A stretch of DNA of 64,000 nt from Collimonas fungivorans Ter331 (GTDB lineage Bacteria > Pseudomonadota > Gammaproteobacteria > Burkholderiales > Burkholderiaceae_D). The stretch spans positions 868,001 to 932,000 of the forward strand of contig NC_015856.1 of assembly GCF_000221045.1 (NCBI RefSeq), given 5' to 3'. Below are positions 16,508 through 25,807 of this stretch, piece after piece. Both the position numbers and the translations under genes were made by a program. The stretch's first letter is position 1; each line of letters opens with the position of its first letter. The notes under the pieces were generated by a model, which was given only the letters and a program-made list of their open reading frames with translations, did not search any database and was not told the origin of the DNA.

Positions 16508-18004
16508 TTGAAAGACAAATACATTTTAGCCCTGGATCAGGGAACCACCAGCTCGCGCGCCATCCTGTTTGACCGTCAAGGCAATATCGTTTCTTCGGCG
16601 CAGAAAGAATTCCGCCAGATCTATCCGCAGCCGGGCTGGGTCGAGCACGATCCGCAGGAAATCTGGTCGACCCAGGTTGGCGTCGCCGCCGAAGCCTCGA
16701 CCAACATCGGCCTGAACGGCACGTCGATCGCCGCCATCGGCATCACCAACCAGCGTGAAACCACCGTGGTCTGGGATCGCGAAACCGGCAAGGCAGTGTA
16801 CAACGCCATCGTCTGGCAAGACCGCCGCACGGCGGCATTCTGCGACCAACTGAAAGCCGACGGCCTGGCCGAAACCATCCGTGAAAAGACCGGCTTGCTG
16901 GTCGACTCTTATTTTTCCGGCACCAAGATCCGCTGGATCCTGAACAACGTCGAAGGCGCGCAGCAGCTGGCGGACCAGGGACGGCTGGCGTTCGGCACCA
17001 TCGATACCTGGCTGGTCTGGAACATGACCCGCGGCAAGCTGCACCTGACCGATGTCACCAACGCATCGCGCACCATGCTGTTCAATATCCACACCATGGA
17101 GTGGGATGACGAGCTGCTCAAGATCATGGGCGTGCCGCGCAGCATGCTGCCGGAAGTCCGCTCTTCCAGTGAAGTCTACGGCCACACCGAAGTCTCCGGT
17201 TTCGGTTCCGAAATTCCGCTGGCCGGGATTGCCGGCGACCAGCAGGCAGCCCTGTTCGGCCAGATGTGCACCGAACCCGGCATGGTCAAGAATACCTACG
17301 GCACCGGCTGCTTCATGGTGATGAACACCGGCACCAAGCCGATCATCTCGAAGAACAACCTGCTGACCACGGTCGCCTGGAAAATCGGCAACGAAGTCAA
17401 TTACGCGCTGGAAGGCAGCATCTTCATCGGCGGCGCCGTGGTGCAATGGCTGCGCGACGGCCTCGGCATCATCAAGACCTCGACTGAAATCGAAGCGCTG
17501 GCGCGCAGCGTCAAGAGCAGCGACGGCGTCTACCTGGTGCCGGCGTTTGCCGGCCTTGGCGCGCCGCACTGGAACCCGCATGCGCGTGGCACCATCTTCG
17601 GCATTACCCGCGGCACCACCTCGGCGCACTATGCGCGCGCCGCACTGGACAGCATCGCCTATCAAACCATGGATGTATTGAAAGCCATGGAAGCCGACGC
17701 CGGCATCGTGATCCCGGAACTGCGGGTCGACGGCGGCGCCACTGCCAACAACCTGCTGATGCAGTTCCAGTCAGACATCCTGGGAGTCGACGTGGTGCGT
17801 CCGAAAGTGACGGAAACCACGGCGCTGGGCGCGGCCTACCTGGCTGGGCTGGCGGTCGGCTACTGGAGCAGCACCGACGACGTGCGCGGCCAGTGGCAGC
17901 TCGACCAGCGCTTCAAGCCGGCGCTGCCGGCGGATGAAGTGAAAACCAGCATCAAGGGCTGGCAGCGGGCGATTGCAGCGGCGACGGTCTGGGCCGATTC
18001 GTAA
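16508..18004 (+). CDS. glpK: Glycerol kinase
   Basis: Phosphorylates glycerol with ATP to sn-glycerol-3-phosphate, trapping what GlpF lets in. The FGGY-family fold shows [18 protein letters not shown] at the N-terminus, [41 protein letters not shown] and the C-terminal FGGY-like [19 protein letters not shown]. Translation probably starts at TTG 16508 with GGAG eight bases upstream, giving 498 residues, close to E. coli GlpK (502); reading from 16442 would add unrelated sequence. Between glpD (126 bases upstream) and glpF (95 bases downstream) on the same strand. Confidence 0.95.
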   Translation: MKDKYILALDQGTTSSRAILFDRQGNIVSSAQKEFRQIYPQPGWVEHDPQEIWSTQVGVAAEASTNIGLNGTSIAAIGITNQRETTVVWDRETGKAVYNAIVWQDRRTAAFCDQLKADGLAETIREKTGLLVDSYFSGTKIRWILNNVEGAQQLADQGRLAFGTIDTWLVWNMTRGKLHLTDVTNASRTMLFNIHTMEWDDELLKIMGVPRSMLPEVRSSSEVYGHTEVSGFGSEIPLAGIAGDQQAALFGQMCTEPGMVKNTYGTGCFMVMNTGTKPIISKNNLLTTVAWKIGNEVNYALEGSIFIGGAVVQWLRDGLGIIKTSTEIEALARSVKSSDGVYLVPAFAGLGAPHWNPHARGTIFGITRGTTSAHYARAALDSIAYQTMDVLKAMEADAGIVIPELRVDGGATANNLLMQFQSDILGVDVVRPKVTETTALGAAYLAGLAVGYWSSTDDVRGQWQLDQRFKPALPADEVKTSIKGWQRAIAAATVWADS

Positions 18005-18099
18005 AGACCAGCCGGTACCCCCACTGTTGGATAAAAACAGAATGGAACGCAGGCTAGAACCTGCGTTCCTCTCACTTCCCATTTCCGAAAGAGTTGACC

Positions 18100-18813
18100 A
18101 TGACTCCCTTTTTAGCTGAATTCGTAGGCACCGCACTGATTGTCCTGCTTGGCAACGGCGTGGTTGCCAATGTTCTTTTAAGTAAAACCCATGGCCATGG
18201 CAGCGGCCTGATCGTGATCACGGTCGGCTGGGCGATGGCGGTGTTTGTCGGTGTGTTCGTGGCGGCATCCTCCAGCGGCGCTCACCTGAATCCGGCCGTG
18301 ACCCTGGCGCTGGCGGTGGCCGGCAAGTTTGCCTGGGGCAGCGTGCCCGGTTATATCCTGTCGCAGATGCTGGGCGGCATGATGGGAGCTTTCCTGGTGT
18401 GGCTGGTTTACCGCAATCACTTTGCCGAGACTACCGACGGCAACCTGAAGCTGGCGGCATTCTGCACGGCGCCGGCAATCCGCAACACCTTCGGCAATGT
18501 GGTGTCGGAAGTGGTCGGCACCTTTGTGCTGGTCTATTGCGTGCTGAATATCGCTTCGCCGAAGATGGGGCTGGGCGCGCTGGATGCCTTGCCGGTGGCC
18601 TTGCTGGTGATGAGCATCGGCGTTTCGCTGGGCGGCACCACGGGTTACGCGATCAACCCGGCGCGCGATCTTGGGCCGCGCCTGATGCATGCATTGCTGC
18701 CGATTCCCGGTAAACGCGACAGCGACTGGGGTTATGCCTTGGTGCCTGTGGTGGGTTCGATCTGCGGCGGCGTGCTGGCGGCGCTGGTGTATGGCCTGCA
18801 GATGGCGCACTGA
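18100..18813 (+). CDS. glpF: Glycerol facilitator (aquaglyceroporin)
   Basis: This 237-residue inner-membrane MIP-family channel admits glycerol by facilitated diffusion. The two NPA boxes are in GAHLNPAVTLALA and GYAINPARDLGPRL; the Asp after the second box (NPARD) is the mark of glycerol-conducting rather than water-only members. Six membrane segments plus two half-helices are predicted from the hydrophobicity. ATG 18100 is preceded by GAAAGAG; TTG 18094 is an alternative that adds two residues. It is the last gene of glpR-D-K-F, which differs from the E. coli order (glpFK separate). Confidence 0.93.
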   Translation: MTPFLAEFVGTALIVLLGNGVVANVLLSKTHGHGSGLIVITVGWAMAVFVGVFVAASSSGAHLNPAVTLALAVAGKFAWGSVPGYILSQMLGGMMGAFLVWLVYRNHFAETTDGNLKLAAFCTAPAIRNTFGNVVSEVVGTFVLVYCVLNIASPKMGLGALDALPVALLVMSIGVSLGGTTGYAINPARDLGPRLMHALLPIPGKRDSDWGYALVPVVGSICGGVLAALVYGLQMAH

Positions 18814-18848
18814 GCGGTGCGTGCATTGACCTGCGATAGATGATGTGT

Positions 18849-18885
18849 CCGGATCGGCTGGCCGCAAGGCCGGAAACCGATCCGG
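18849..18885. terminator. Strong hairpin between convergent glpF and gpx
   Basis: CCGGATCGG (18849-18857) pairs with CCGATCCGG (18877-18885), and an inner GGCC-GCAA-GGCC closes the loop, giving a long GC-rich stem between convergent genes. There is no T-run on either side, so it may act as a 3' barrier rather than a classical terminator. Confidence 0.5.
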
Positions 18886-18897
18886 GATGTTACTGCC

Positions 18898-19392
18898 TTA
18901 TTTCCCCAGCAATTTCTCGATATCCGCCGCCAAAGCCTCCGGCTTGGTCTGCGGCGCAAAACGGTCGACTACGGCGCCGTCCTTGTTCACCAGGAACTTG
19001 GTGAAATTCCATTTGATTCCCTCGCTGCCGAGCAAGCCCGGCGCCGCGTTCTTCAGGTATTGGTAGAGCGGGGCCGCGTGATCGCCGTTGACGTCGATCT
19101 TCTCGAACAGAGGGAAGGTGACGCCGTAGTTTTTTTCGCAGAAAGCGCCGATTTCGTCGGCGGTTCCCGGTTCCTGGGCGCCGAACTGGTTGCAGGGAAA
19201 ACCGAGCACTTCAAAGCCCTGCTCGTGGTACTTCTGGTAAATCTCTTCCAGTCCCTTGTATTGCGGCGTGAAACCGCAGTTGCTGGCGGTGTTGACGATC
19301 AGCAGCACCTTGCCGCGAAAGGCTGCCAGCGACTCGGGCGTGCCGTCCAGTTGCTTGACGGTGAAATCGTAAATGCTGGTGTCGTTGCTCAT
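18898..19392 (-). CDS. Glutathione peroxidase (thiol peroxidase type)
   Basis: This 164-residue enzyme reduces hydroperoxides with thiols. The peroxidatic Cys39 is in NTASNCGFTPQY, a Cys in place of selenocysteine, and FPCNQFGAQEPG and IKWNFTKFLV carry the Gln, Asn and Trp of the catalytic tetrad. It is cytoplasmic, with no signal peptide, and is the bacterial BtuE-like type that often works with thioredoxin. The start ATG overlaps the pilU stop in ATGA (19389-19392), implying co-transcription or translational coupling with the twitching genes. Confidence 0.93.
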   Translation of the reverse strand: MSNDTSIYDFTVKQLDGTPESLAAFRGKVLLIVNTASNCGFTPQYKGLEEIYQKYHEQGFEVLGFPCNQFGAQEPGTADEIGAFCEKNYGVTFPLFEKIDVNGDHAAPLYQYLKNAAPGLLGSEGIKWNFTKFLVNKDGAVVDRFAPQTKPEALAADIEKLLGK

Positions 19393-20525
19393 ACTATCCC
19401 CAGGTGTTCAGTGCCGGCAGACAGGTCGCGGTCTTTTGCATCCTTGCCGCGCAGCTTGATGGAAAGCCGCAGGTCGTTGACCGAGTCGGCGTTGCGCAAA
19501 GCGTCTTCGTAACTGATTTTATCCTCTTCGTACAAATCGAACAGGGCCTGGTCAAAAGTCTGCATGCCGAGCTCGCGCGACTTCTTCATGATTTCCTTGA
19601 TTTCATGGACATCGCCCTTGAAGATCAAGTCGGAAATCAAAGGTGAATTCAGCAGGATCTCCACCGCGACCGCGCGGCCCTTGACCGTTTTCAGCGGCAC
19701 CAGGCGTTGCGAGACGATCCCTTTAAGATTGAGCGACAAGTCCATCAGCAGTTGCGGCCGGCGCTCTTCCGGGAAAAAGTTGATGATACGGTCGAGCGCC
19801 TGGTTGGAGCTGTTGGCATGCAGCGTGGCCAGGCACAAGTGGCCGGTTTCGGCGAAGGCGATGGCGTAGTCCATGGTTTCGCGGTCGCGGATTTCGCCGA
19901 TCAGGATCACGTCCGGCGCCTGGCGCAAGGTGTTCTTCAGAGCTACTCCCCAGTTTTCCGTGTCGACGCCGACTTCGCGCTGGGTCACGATACAGTTCTT
20001 GTGCGGATGGATGTATTCGACCGGATCTTCAATCGTGATGATGTGGCCGTAGCTGTTTTCGTTGCGGTAGCCGATCATCGCCGCCAGCGTGGTCGATTTG
20101 CCGGAACCGGTGGCGCCGACCATGATCACCAGGCCGCGCTTGGTCATGGCGACCTCCTTCAGCGTGGGCGGCAAGCCCAGGTCTTCGAATTTCGGGATAT
20201 CGGTGGTGATGGTCCGCAGCACCATGCCGACCCGGCCTTGCTGGATGAACGCCGAAGCGCGGAAGCGCCCCAGCCCTGCCGGGCTGATGGCGAAGTTGCA
20301 TTCCTTGGTTTCTTCGAAATCGGCCGCCTGCTTGTCGCTCATGATGGCGCGCGCCAGTTCGAGAGTATGGACCGAAGTCAGCGCCTGGTTCGATACCGGC
20401 GTGATCTTGCCGTCGATCTTGAACGCCGGCGGGAAGTCTGCGGTAATGAACAAATCGGAGCCGCGCTTGCTGACCATCAGGCGCAGCAAGTCGTGCATGA
20501 ATTTGGTGGCTTGATCTCTTTCCAT
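19389..20525 (-). CDS. pilU: Twitching motility ATPase PilU
   Basis: A PilT-like hexameric retraction ATPase that assists PilT at the type IV pilus base. The 378 residues have the N-terminal PAS-like domain (about 1-110, SDLFITADFPPAFKIDG) and the RecA-like ATPase domain: Walker A GATGSGKSTTLAAM, an Asp box in IITIEDPVEYIHPHKN, Walker B VILIGEIRDRETMDYAI, and His box AETGHLCLATLHANS. The longer C-terminal tail (SIKLRGKDAKDRD) is typical of PilU rather than PilT. It is 27 bases after pilT on the same strand. Confidence 0.93.
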   Translation of the reverse strand: MERDQATKFMHDLLRLMVSKRGSDLFITADFPPAFKIDGKITPVSNQALTSVHTLELARAIMSDKQAADFEETKECNFAISPAGLGRFRASAFIQQGRVGMVLRTITTDIPKFEDLGLPPTLKEVAMTKRGLVIMVGATGSGKSTTLAAMIGYRNENSYGHIITIEDPVEYIHPHKNCIVTQREVGVDTENWGVALKNTLRQAPDVILIGEIRDRETMDYAIAFAETGHLCLATLHANSSNQALDRIINFFPEERRPQLLMDLSLNLKGIVSQRLVPLKTVKGRAVAVEILLNSPLISDLIFKGDVHEIKEIMKKSRELGMQTFDQALFDLYEEDKISYEDALRNADSVNDLRLSIKLRGKDAKDRDLSAGTEHLGIV

Positions 20526-20552
20526 GATTCTCTATCCTAATAAATTACTAGC

Positions 20553-21596
20553 TTAGCCCGGGAAGTTGTCCGGTGTCTTGGCTGCCGCGCGTGCGCTGGC
20601 CAGCGAGATCACATTGCGCTTGACCAGTTCGGTCAGGTTGCTGTCTAGGGTTTGCATGCCCATGTTGCTGCCGGTCTGGATCGCCGAATACATCTGCGCA
20701 ATCTTGCTTTCGCGGATCAGGTTGCGGATCGCCGGCGTGCCCAGCATGATTTCATGGGCGGCGACGCGGCCGGAGCCGTCCTTGGTTTTCAGCAGGCTTT
20801 GCGAAATCACCGCTTGCAGCGATTCCGACAACATGGCGCGCACCATTTCCTTTTCTTCGCCGGGGAACACGTCGACGATACGGTCGATGGTCTTGGCGGC
20901 GGAGGAGGTGTGCAGGGTGCCGAACACCAGGTGGCCGGTTTCGGCGGCGGTCAGCGCCAGGCGGATGGTTTCCAGGTCGCGCAATTCGCCCACCAGGATG
21001 ACGTCAGGATCTTCCCGCAAGGCCGAGCGCAGCGCATTGCTGAAAGAATGGGTGTGCGGTCCGACTTCGCGCTGGTTGATCAGGCACTTGTTCGATTGGT
21101 GCACGAATTCGATCGGATCTTCGATGGTCAGGATGTGCGCGTATTCGTTTTCATTGACATGGTTGACCATGGCCGCCAGCGTGGTCGATTTGCCGGAACC
21201 GGTCGGGCCGGTGACCAGCACCAGGCCGCGCGGCTTGAGCGCCAGTTCGGCAAAGATGCGCGGCGCGTTGAGCTGTTCCAGGGTCAGGACGGTCGACGGA
21301 ATCGTCCGCAGCACGGCTGCGGCGCCGCGGTCCTGGTTGAAGGCATTGACGCGGAAGCGCGCCAGGCCGGGGATTTCAAACGAAAAATCGCATTCCAGAT
21401 GTTCTTCGTACGCTTTGCGCTGGCCGTCGTTCATGATGTCATAGATCATGGAGTGCACATCCTTGTGCTCCAGCGGCGGCAGGTTGATGCGGCGCACATC
21501 GCCATGAACCCGGATCATCGGCGGCAAGCCTGCGGATAAATGCAAATCGGATGACTTATTCTTCACCGAAAAAGCCAGAAGTTCGGAAATGTCCAT
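20553..21596 (-). CDS. pilT: Type IV pilus retraction ATPase PilT
   Basis: Hydrolyses ATP to depolymerise the pilus during twitching. The 347 residues match PilT in length. Walker A is TGPTGSGKSTTL with K136, Walker B is VILVGELRDLETIRLALTAAETGHL, and the HTSSAAKTIDRIVDVFP His-box region is present, along with the C-terminal AIRNLIRE (AIRNLIREGK-type) motif. It heads the minus-strand pilT-pilU-gpx run and is divergent from yggS, as in many Burkholderiales. The pilGHIJ chemosensory genes of the same machine are at 59.8-64 kb. Confidence 0.95.
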   Translation of the reverse strand: MDISELLAFSVKNKSSDLHLSAGLPPMIRVHGDVRRINLPPLEHKDVHSMIYDIMNDGQRKAYEEHLECDFSFEIPGLARFRVNAFNQDRGAAAVLRTIPSTVLTLEQLNAPRIFAELALKPRGLVLVTGPTGSGKSTTLAAMVNHVNENEYAHILTIEDPIEFVHQSNKCLINQREVGPHTHSFSNALRSALREDPDVILVGELRDLETIRLALTAAETGHLVFGTLHTSSAAKTIDRIVDVFPGEEKEMVRAMLSESLQAVISQSLLKTKDGSGRVAAHEIMLGTPAIRNLIRESKIAQMYSAIQTGSNMGMQTLDSNLTELVKRNVISLASARAAAKTPDNFPG

Positions 21597-21718
21597 TTAT
21601 AATCCCTGTGCTGTATTTTGTTTGTTGAAAGGCATTTTTCTGCCCAGGCGCTGCTTGCCAAAACCGCCTGGCCATGCAAATTAGTAGTTCTTTACGGCAA
21701 TTTTCAAACTCTCCGATT

Positions 21719-22468
21719 ATGTCCTTAATGTCGCACAAGTTGCAAGCCGTCCATAGCAGTATTCATGCCACGGCCATTACAGCGTCGCGCCGACCTGACA
21801 GTGTGGCGCTGCTGGCGGTGTCAAAAACCTTCGGCGCCGATGCGGTGCTGGAAGCGGTCGCTGCCGGCCAGCGCGCTTTCGGTGAAAATTATTTGCAGGA
21901 AGCACTGACAAAAATGGCTGAGGTGGAACTGAAATTGGCACTGAAATCTGGGGAGGGAGACGATGTCTTGCTGGAATGGCATTTTATCGGCCCGATCCAG
22001 AGCAACAAGACGCGTGCCATCGCCGAGCATTTCGACTGGGTACATACGGTCGACCGCGAAAAGATCGCCCAGCGCCTGTCGCAGCAGCGGCCGCCGCAGC
22101 TGGCGCCGCTGAACATCTGTTTGCAGGTGAACATCAGCGGCGAGGCCAGCAAGAGCGGTTTGGCGCCGGCGGAGGTGAAGGATGTGGCGCGCGCCATCGC
22201 CGGATTGCCGGGGCTGAAATTGCGCGGCTTGATGGCGATACCGGAGCCGACCGACGACCTGGAAAAACAGCATGCGGCATTTCGCCGGACCAGGCAATTG
22301 CTGGAGCAGCTGCAACAGGATCCGGATATGCAGCAAGCCGGACAGCAGCTGGATACTTTGTCGATGGGCATGTCGGCCGACATGGCGGCGGCGATTGAAG
22401 AGGGCGCTACCATCGTGCGCGTAGGCAGTGCAATTTTTGGACAACGGGAACGGAACCATGACAAGTAA
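21719..22468 (+). CDS. yggS: YggS-family PLP-binding homeostasis protein
   Basis: A 249-residue single-domain PLP protein with alanine-racemase-like barrel that buffers cellular pyridoxal phosphate; no catalytic reaction is known. The PLP lysine is in LLAVSKTFGADAV, and FGENYLQEA, WHFIGPIQSNKT, HTVDREKIAQRL and LSMGMSADMAAAIEEGATIVRVGSAIFG are family hallmarks. ATG 21719 gives MSLMSHK; ATG 21728 (three codons in) is equally possible. The longer reading from 21674 has no family similarity. It overlaps proC by 11 bases, the usual yggS-proC pair. Confidence 0.93.
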   Translation: MSLMSHKLQAVHSSIHATAITASRRPDSVALLAVSKTFGADAVLEAVAAGQRAFGENYLQEALTKMAEVELKLALKSGEGDDVLLEWHFIGPIQSNKTRAIAEHFDWVHTVDREKIAQRLSQQRPPQLAPLNICLQVNISGEASKSGLAPAEVKDVARAIAGLPGLKLRGLMAIPEPTDDLEKQHAAFRRTRQLLEQLQQDPDMQQAGQQLDTLSMGMSADMAAAIEEGATIVRVGSAIFGQRERNHDK

Positions 22469-23282
22469 ACTGAATATCAGCTTCATCGGAGGTGGCAATA
22501 TGGCGGCGGCCCTGATCGGCGGCCTGGCCGGCAAGGTGACCGACGGCGCCAACATCCATGTGGTCGACCTGAATCCGGAAGCTTTGCAGAACCTGGCGCA
22601 GCGTTTCGGCGTCAGTACCGCAACCGGCATCGACGCCGCGATCGCGGCCAGCGAAGTGATCGTGCTGGCGGTCAAGCCGCAACAGATGAAGGAAGTCGTG
22701 GCCAAATTGCGGCCGCATGTCACCAGCCAGCTAGTGTTGTCGATCGCCGCCGGCATCCGCGCTGTCGACCTGAAGCGCTGGCTGGGCGGCCACGACGCCA
22801 TCGTGCGCTGCATGCCGAACACGCCGGCGCTGATCGGCCTGGGGATTACCGGCATGGTCGCCACTGCGGGCGTGTCGGCGGCGCAACGCGATACCGCCGA
22901 CCTGATCTTGCGCGCTGTCGGCAGCACGGTGTGGCTGGACGACGAGGCAAAGATCGATGCGGTGACGGCGGTATCCGGCAGCGGCCCGGCTTATGTGTTT
23001 TATTTTATCGAAGCGATGCAGCAGGCAGCCCAGGAACTCGGCCTGACTGCGCAGCAGGGCATCGAACTGGCCAAGGCCACTTTCGTCGGCGCGGCGCAAC
23101 TGGCGGCACAATCGCCGGAGCCGGTGTCATTGTTGCGCGAGCGCGTCACTTCCAAGGGCGGCACCACCTATGCTGCGTTGACCAGCATGGAAGCGGCGGA
23201 TGTGAAGGGAGCGATCATCGCCGCCGTCAAATCAGCCGCGGTCCGAGGCCAGGAGCTGGGCGACGAATTCGGACGCGACTAG
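22458..23282 (+). CDS. proC: Pyrroline-5-carboxylate reductase
   Basis: The last step of proline synthesis, NAD(P)H reduction of 1-pyrroline-5-carboxylate. The Rossmann motif is ISFIGGGNMAAALIGGL; the C-terminal catalytic region has VTAVSGSGPAYVFYFIEAM and TSKGGTT, the conserved substrate loop. The length of 274 residues fits (E. coli 269). ATG 22458 lies within yggS, overlapping its stop at 22466-22468 by 11 bases, so the genes are translationally coupled. A bidirectional terminator follows at 23305-23345. Confidence 0.95.
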   Translation: MTSKLNISFIGGGNMAAALIGGLAGKVTDGANIHVVDLNPEALQNLAQRFGVSTATGIDAAIAASEVIVLAVKPQQMKEVVAKLRPHVTSQLVLSIAAGIRAVDLKRWLGGHDAIVRCMPNTPALIGLGITGMVATAGVSAAQRDTADLILRAVGSTVWLDDEAKIDAVTAVSGSGPAYVFYFIEAMQQAAQELGLTAQQGIELAKATFVGAAQLAAQSPEPVSLLRERVTSKGGTTYAALTSMEAADVKGAIIAAVKSAAVRGQELGDEFGRD

Positions 23283-23304
23283 TATCGAGTCCGGCAGCAC
23301 CGAT

Positions 23305-23345
23305 AAAAAAACAGCGGCATCGCATAACGATTGCCGCTGTTTTTT
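23305..23345. terminator. Bidirectional terminator between proC and the DUF883 gene
   Basis: CAGCGGCA (23312-23319) and TGCCGCTG (23332-23339) form a stem; an A-run precedes it and a T-run follows, so it can stop both proC (plus strand) and the opposite-strand gene. Confidence 0.88.
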
Positions 23346-23407
23346 ATTGCAAACCCGATTGCAAACCCGCTTGCAGGCCCGAAGGGGTATCCGGGCTCGT
23401 GCAGGTC

Positions 23408-23731
23408 TTATTTGTTGCGGCCGATCGCCAGGCCCGCCAGCAAGCCGATGACGGCTGCCACGCTGACAGCTTTCCAAGGATTGTCGCCGACATATTCGTC
23501 AGTCACATGGGCGGCGTGCTTGGTGTGCGCCACTGCTTTTTTGGTGGCTTTCGGCAGTTCGGTTTTAGCCGTTTCCAGCGCCGTTTTCAATTTTTCGCGC
23601 GCCGAGTTGTATTTTTTCTCTGCGTGGTCGTGGGTGTCGTCGAGCAGGGTTTCTGCTTCCTTGATCACGGATTTGAGCTCGCCAGCCAGATTGTCGCGCA
23701 TATCTTTTACGTTATCGGTAGTAGTAGCCAT
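23408..23731 (-). CDS. DUF883 family membrane-anchored protein (ElaB/YqjD-like)
   Basis: A 107-residue protein: a highly charged, alpha-helical, probable coiled-coil N-terminal part (residues 1-80, KDMRDNLAGELKSVIKEAETLL) then a C-terminal membrane segment with small residues (WKAVSVAAVIGLLAGLAIG) ending RNK. This is the YqjD/ElaB pattern, where the tail anchors the protein in the inner membrane and the soluble part can associate with ribosomes in stationary phase. Role here is inferred from the family only. It lies 70 bases downstream of ubiA on the same strand but probably has its own promoter. Confidence 0.88.
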   Translation of the reverse strand: MATTTDNVKDMRDNLAGELKSVIKEAETLLDDTHDHAEKKYNSAREKLKTALETAKTELPKATKKAVAHTKHAAHVTDEYVGDNPWKAVSVAAVIGLLAGLAIGRNK

Positions 23732-23801
23732 GTTTGCCTCTTCAATGTGGATTGCGGGGAAAGATGTTGCCTAATATATCACGATAAATTATGTCTGAAT
23801 G

Positions 23802-24656
23802 TTATCTCAGCGCGTAGTCCAGAGCGATGCCGCCAAATACCGCCGCTCCCAGCCAGTTATTGTGGCGGAAAGCGGTAAAGCAAGCGGCGCGTTCGCGTGT
23901 GCGAATCAGGCGGTAATGATAGACGGCGCAAGCGGCGGCCAGCAGCATGCCGGCACTGAACCAACCGCGCAGGCCGAATTGCCAGCCTACAGCAAATACT
24001 AATCCCAAACTGAGCGCGTAACAAAGCATGATCGCCAGCACGTCGTAGCGGCCGAAAGTAATCGCCGAGGTCTTGATGCCGATCTTGAGGTCATCGTCGC
24101 GATCGACCATGGCGTATTCGGTGTCGTAGGCGATGGCCCAGAATACATTGGCGACCAACAGCAGCCAGGCCGCTGCCGGCACCGCGCCCTGCACGGCGGC
24201 GAAACCCATGGGGATGCCGAAGCCGAAGGCGATGCCGAGGTAGGCTTGCGGAATCGCGAAAAAGCGCTTGAAGTAGGGATAGCTGCCGGCCACGATTACG
24301 GCGATCACCGACAATTCCTTGGTCAGCGTGTTCAGCGGCAGGATCAGCAGCAAGGACAGCAGCGTCAGCACCACGGCCACCATCACCGCTTCCCAGGCGG
24401 CGATCTTGCCGCTGGTCAGCGGCCGCTCGGCGGTGCGTTTGACGTGCTTGTCGAAATCGCGGTCGGCGAAATCGTTGATCGCGCAGCCGGCCGAGCGCAT
24501 CAGGGCGGTGCCAAGGATGAAGATCGCGACCAGGCTCCAGGCCGGTTTGCCGCCGGCAGCCAGCCACAGGGCGGCCAGGGTCGGCCACAGCAATAGCAGG
24601 ATGCCGATGGGTTTGTCCATGCGGACCAGCTGGAAGTAGAGTTTGAGACGATTCAT
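23802..24656 (-). CDS. ubiA: 4-hydroxybenzoate octaprenyltransferase
   Basis: An inner-membrane prenyltransferase that joins the polyprenyl tail to 4-hydroxybenzoate in ubiquinone synthesis. The 284 residues have many hydrophobic segments and the two Asp-rich motifs, [10 protein letters not shown] and [12 protein letters not shown], which bind Mg-prenyl diphosphate. I start at ATG 24656 ([18 protein letters not shown]), the family N-terminus; reading from 24749 adds unrelated arginine-rich sequence. It is downstream of recG and oxyR on the same strand. The enzyme making its substrate, UbiC, is 26 kb away. Confidence 0.93.
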   Translation of the reverse strand: MNRLKLYFQLVRMDKPIGILLLLWPTLAALWLAAGGKPAWSLVAIFILGTALMRSAGCAINDFADRDFDKHVKRTAERPLTSGKIAAWEAVMVAVVLTLLSLLLILPLNTLTKELSVIAVIVAGSYPYFKRFFAIPQAYLGIAFGFGIPMGFAAVQGAVPAAAWLLLVANVFWAIAYDTEYAMVDRDDDLKIGIKTSAITFGRYDVLAIMLCYALSLGLVFAVGWQFGLRGWFSAGMLLAAACAVYHYRLIRTRERAACFTAFRHNNWLGAAVFGGIALDYALR

Positions 24657-24672
24657 TGCGATTTGGATCAGT

Positions 24673-24691
24673 GTTGCCGCCAAGCGGCAAC
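24673..24691 (-). other. Stem-loop in ubiA leader
   Basis: GTTGCCGC-CAA-GCGGCAAC is a perfect eight-base stem with a three-base loop, 17 bases upstream of the ubiA start. It could be the remnant of an oxyR 3' structure or influence ubiA translation. No T-run follows. Confidence 0.35.
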
Positions 24692-24767
24692 GGAGGAAAC
24701 GGGCGGATGGAAGAACGGCAGCGGACGGAAACGGCTTCCGCCCGGCCATCTCAAGTCAGCTATTGAT

Positions 24768-25715
24768 TCAGCCTTCGACCGCAAGCGCGTCATGCAGCAG
24801 GGTGACGCCTTTCAGGCCGCAATCCAGTACCGCTTTCTGCACCGCTTCGATGGCTGCATGGCGGGTGAAGCTCTTGCGCCAGACGATCACCACCCGGCGC
24901 GACGGCTCCGGGTCGGTAAACGGCACATAACGCAGCATGCCGTCCTTGGCGTCGAGATCGGGCACCGAAGCCAGCGGCAGCACCGTAATGCCGATGCCGG
25001 AAGCCACCATGTGGCGTATGGTTTCCAGCGACGAACCTTCGAAGGTGCGGGCGATGCCGTCGCCGGCAGTCGAGAAGCGCGACATTTCGGGGCACACTTC
25101 CAGCACCTGGTCGCGGAAGCAGTGGCCGTTGCCGAGCAACAGCATGGTTTCCGACTTGAGATCCTGGGCGCTGATGCTGCTGCGGTTGGCCCAGGCATGG
25201 TGCTTGGGCAGCGCCACCACGAACGGTTCGTCGTACAGCGGCTGCACCATCAGGCCATGTTCGGGGAACGGCAGGGCGATGATGGCGGCGTCCAGTTCGC
25301 CCTGGCGCAGCAACTCGAGCAGGCGCACGGTGAAATTTTCCTGCAGCACCAGCGGCATCTGCGGCACTTGCTCGATCATGGTTTTCACCAGCGGCGGCAG
25401 CAGGTAGGGACCGACGGTATAGATGATGCCGAGGCGCAGCGGGCCGGCCAGCGGATCCTTGTTCTGGTTGGCGATTTCGCGGATGGTGGCGGTCTGCTCC
25501 AGCACCCGTTCGGCCTGGGCTACGATCTGCGCACCCAGCGGCGTCACTGAAATTTCGGTGCCGCCGCGTTCGAAGATCACCACGCCCAGTTCGTCTTCCA
25601 GCTTCTTGATCGCCACGGAGAGGGTCGGCTGCGCTACGAAGCAAGCTTCCGCTGCATGGCCAAAATGCTTTACGCGGGCTACCGCGACGATGTATTTGAG
25701 TTCGGTCAGAGTCAT
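24768..25715 (-). CDS. oxyR: Hydrogen peroxide-sensing regulator OxyR
   Basis: A LysR-family thiol switch controlling peroxide defence. From ATG 25715 the 315-residue protein places the two redox cysteines at C199 and C208 (GHCFRDQVLEVC), exactly the classical positions, which supports this start. The HTH is MTLTELKYIVAVARVKHFGHAAEACFVAQPTLS. The longer reading from 25811 lacks similarity. Gene order is recG, oxyR, ubiA on the minus strand, with recG 92 bases upstream; in Burkholderia a recG-oxyR neighbourhood is familiar. The Gpx and peroxiredoxin genes in this window are natural candidates for its regulon, though no OxyR sites were verified. Confidence 0.95.
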   Translation of the reverse strand: MTLTELKYIVAVARVKHFGHAAEACFVAQPTLSVAIKKLEDELGVVIFERGGTEISVTPLGAQIVAQAERVLEQTATIREIANQNKDPLAGPLRLGIIYTVGPYLLPPLVKTMIEQVPQMPLVLQENFTVRLLELLRQGELDAAIIALPFPEHGLMVQPLYDEPFVVALPKHHAWANRSSISAQDLKSETMLLLGNGHCFRDQVLEVCPEMSRFSTAGDGIARTFEGSSLETIRHMVASGIGITVLPLASVPDLDAKDGMLRYVPFTDPEPSRRVVIVWRKSFTRHAAIEAVQKAVLDCGLKGVTLLHDALAVEG

Positions 25716-25807
25716 GTTGTTATCTTCGCATATTTTTTTGATGGAGATTGTATCTCCATGTTTCAGTATCATTTTTGCAAAATAGCCATCATGCCGGGCC
25801 ATGCCGC